From Massilia sp. (GTDB taxonomy: Bacteria; Pseudomonadota; Gammaproteobacteria; Burkholderiales; Burkholderiaceae_D): 15,464 nt of DNA. The notes under the pieces were generated by a model. The model did not search any database. It was not told the origin of the DNA and was given only the letters and a program-made list of their open reading frames with translations. Shown piece by piece: positions 14,947-15,464 of this stretch; the first letter of the stretch is position 1; the number at the start of each line of letters is the position of its first letter. The stretch lies in contig DOUW01000411.1 in the NCBI GenBank assembly GCA_003520365.1, forward strand, positions 1 to 15,464, written 5' to 3'. The position numbers and the translations under genes were made by a program.

Positions 14947-15464
14947 ATGCACATCCTGCTCGTGGAAGACGACGCCGTCCTTGCCGACGGCCTGAGCCGC
15001 ACCCTGCAAGCCCAGGGCATGCAGGTCGAGCTCGCCTGCGATGGCCTCCACGCCGACACTCTCCTGCAGCGCAATGCGCCTGCCGTCGCCGTGCTCGACA
15101 TTGGCCTCCCCGGTATCGACGGCTTCGAAGTGGTGCGGCGCCTGCGTGCGCGCGGCGACGCCACCCCGGTGCTGCTGCTCACCGCGCGCGACGCCGTCGA
15201 GGACCGCGTGCGCGGCCTGGAAACCGGCGCCGACGACTACCTTGTCAAACCTTTCGCCACCCCGGAACTGGTGGCGCGGATCCGCGCCCTGGCGCGCCGC
15301 AACGCGCCGAAGAGCAATATCCTGGCTCTCGGCAACATCGTGCTCGACAGCGGTGCACGCCGCGCGCGTGTCGGAGAACGCCCGCTCGAGCTGTCGGTGC
15401 GCGAGTGGGCCGTGCTCGAATACCTGCTCCAGCACGCGGGCCGGGTGGTGTCGAAGCAGCAGAT
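14947..15464 (+). CDS. OmpR/PhoB-family response regulator (3' end outside window)
   Basis: The first 172 codons are visible; the gene runs off the right edge. The receiver domain (1-118) starts MHILLVEDDAVLADGLSRTL, with acidic residues E7, D8 and D9, phosphoacceptor D51 (VLDIGLPGIDG), T79 (LLLTARD) and K101 (ADDYLVKPF), all intact. An OmpR-type winged helix begins near 125, with LDSGARRARVGERPLELSVR and EWAVLEYLLQHAGRVVSKQQ visible. Style resembles the QseB/TctD group, whose kinase gene usually follows directly; that would be outside the window. The ATG at 14947 is set by the conserved start of the receiver fold; the upstream sequence is pyrimidine-rich with no Shine-Dalgarno. It is divergent from the Crp/Fnr gene with 279 bp between starts. 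Confidence 0.93.
   Translation, partial: MHILLVEDDAVLADGLSRTLQAQGMQVELACDGLHADTLLQRNAPAVAVLDIGLPGIDGFEVVRRLRARGDATPVLLLTARDAVEDRVRGLETGADDYLVKPFATPELVARIRALARRNAPKSNILALGNIVLDSGARRARVGERPLELSVREWAVLEYLLQHAGRVVSKQQ

Overview
The window reads as chromosomal core DNA of a GC-rich Betaproteobacterium, most likely Burkholderiales and probably Oxalobacteraceae (Massilia/Duganella-like). That placement is inferred from protein style, the gene order tRNA-Val(GAC)-thrS-infC-rpmI-rplT-pheS-pheT-ihfA-merR, and a GTAG-headed REP pair. No search was run. I see no phage, insertion sequence, CRISPR array or defence locus.

Layout. (1) 1-2600: the 3' end of an EAL-domain c-di-GMP phosphodiesterase (+), convergent with a thioredoxin-reductase-like flavoprotein (-), then a zinc/cobalt-type cation diffusion facilitator (-). 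(2) 2680-11143: the translation/IHF block. A strong promoter drives tRNA-Val(GAC). A 164-nt trailer and a rho-independent terminator follow, then thrS, infC, rpmI, rplT, pheS, pheT, ihfA and a small MerR-type gene. The order matches the E. coli thrS-ihfA operon, but here it is broken by terminators before thrS, after infC and after rplT, and by a REP doublet plus a new promoter before rpmI. (3) 11250-13826: a NarL-type response regulator followed by a membrane histidine kinase (CHASE3-like, HisKA_3, HATPase), a likely cognate pair. (4) 13855-15464: a Crp/Fnr-type regulator (-), divergent from the 5' part of an OmpR-type response regulator (+) that runs off the window.

The most interesting signals are regulatory and lie in the translation block. 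There is a candidate Thr-rich 13-codon leader peptide (4 Thr, three consecutive) just before the terminator upstream of thrS, suggesting ribosome-mediated attenuation. The tRNA-Val has C instead of the near-universal U at position 33. infC appears to start at AUA behind a good Shine-Dalgarno, and ihfA appears to start at AUU, so IF3-sensitive initiation may act at two genes. The rpmI leader folds its own Shine-Dalgarno into a hairpin, a candidate L20 control site. A REPIN-like element sits between infC and rpmI.

Functionally, the centre makes two aminoacyl-tRNA synthetases, IF3, L35, L20 and the IHF alpha subunit. The flanks are signalling and stress genes (c-di-GMP turnover, metal efflux, redox, two-component systems) with no evident pathway link to the core block.
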